Assembly: GCA_046074525.1 (NCBI GenBank)
Contig: JBJTOK010000067.1
Coordinates: forward strand, 43,042 to 107,041
Length of the DNA: 64,000 bases
Reading direction: 5' to 3'
DNA from: JAHEZL01 sp046074525
GTDB taxonomy: Bacteria > Bacteroidota > Bacteroidia > Flavobacteriales_C > GCA-002722245
The notes under the pieces are model-generated. The model was not told where the DNA came from. It saw only the letters and a program-made list of their open reading frames with translations, and did no database searches. Below are positions 63,383 to 64,000 of this stretch, piece by piece (the stretch's first letter is position 1; the number at the start of each line of letters is the position of its first letter). Position numbers and translations under genes: made by a program.

Positions 63383-64000
<618 letters not shown>

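Overview
The window looks like chromosomal DNA of a member of the Bacteroidota (class Bacteroidia; order not resolved). Support comes from a 16S rRNA 5' part with the bacteroidete-type block around E. coli 360-410, promoters of the TTTG / TAnnTTTG type, type IX secretion sorting domains (both the short C-terminal type and the gliding-motility-associated type), a TonB receptor followed by a DUF4249 lipoprotein, and OmpA/PD40 lipoproteins. No phage, integrase, CRISPR array, tRNA or complete insertion sequence was seen.

Layout. 1-8158: surface-polysaccharide block. The end of a NeuB-type synthase, a sugar epimerase and a NeuC-type 2-epimerase run rightwards. A Wzm/Wzt exporter, GDP-fucose synthesis (fcl, gmd) and a GT-C-like membrane protein run leftwards. 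8294-16955: rplS, a 1928-residue coiled-coil protein coupled to cinA and a TerC protein, then rpmB. 17002-22374: an M1 aminopeptidase whose start codon lies inside the rpmB terminator, an orphan epimerase, a lipoprotein, an amino acid permease and a LexA/CI-like regulator. 22399-30601: TonB receptor, DUF4249 lipoprotein and a giant GH81-like secreted enzyme with SprB-like repeats, a PKD domain and a T9SS sorting domain. 31211-35406: OsmC, O-succinylhomoserine sulfhydrylase and a T9SS cupredoxin, then a SerB-SerA fusion. 35407-35702: a 191-bp mobile-looking element inserted in the serBA terminator. 35703-46614: lipoprotein, secreted MORN protein, dapD, two beta-barrels, xth and an RND efflux operon. 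46725-51482: unknown secreted protein, then thrS-infC-rpmI-rplT. 51671-62985: YceI, purB, a PorE-like lipoprotein, holA, pyrG, yidC, a crotonase and an SDR enzyme. 62986-64000: rrn promoters and leader, and the 5' 618 nt of 16S rRNA.

How the genes work together. The first block makes and exports a glycan that probably contains a nonulosonic acid and L-fucose. Several secreted products (the GH81-like enzyme, the cupredoxin) depend on a type IX secretion system encoded elsewhere; the PorE-like lipoprotein may be one of its outer parts. The rest is mostly translation, nucleotide, amino acid and envelope housekeeping.

The least explained items are the 191-bp element with an apparent 11-bp target duplication, the giant coiled-coil protein with its distinct C-terminal module, and the terminator/start-codon overlap at 17002.
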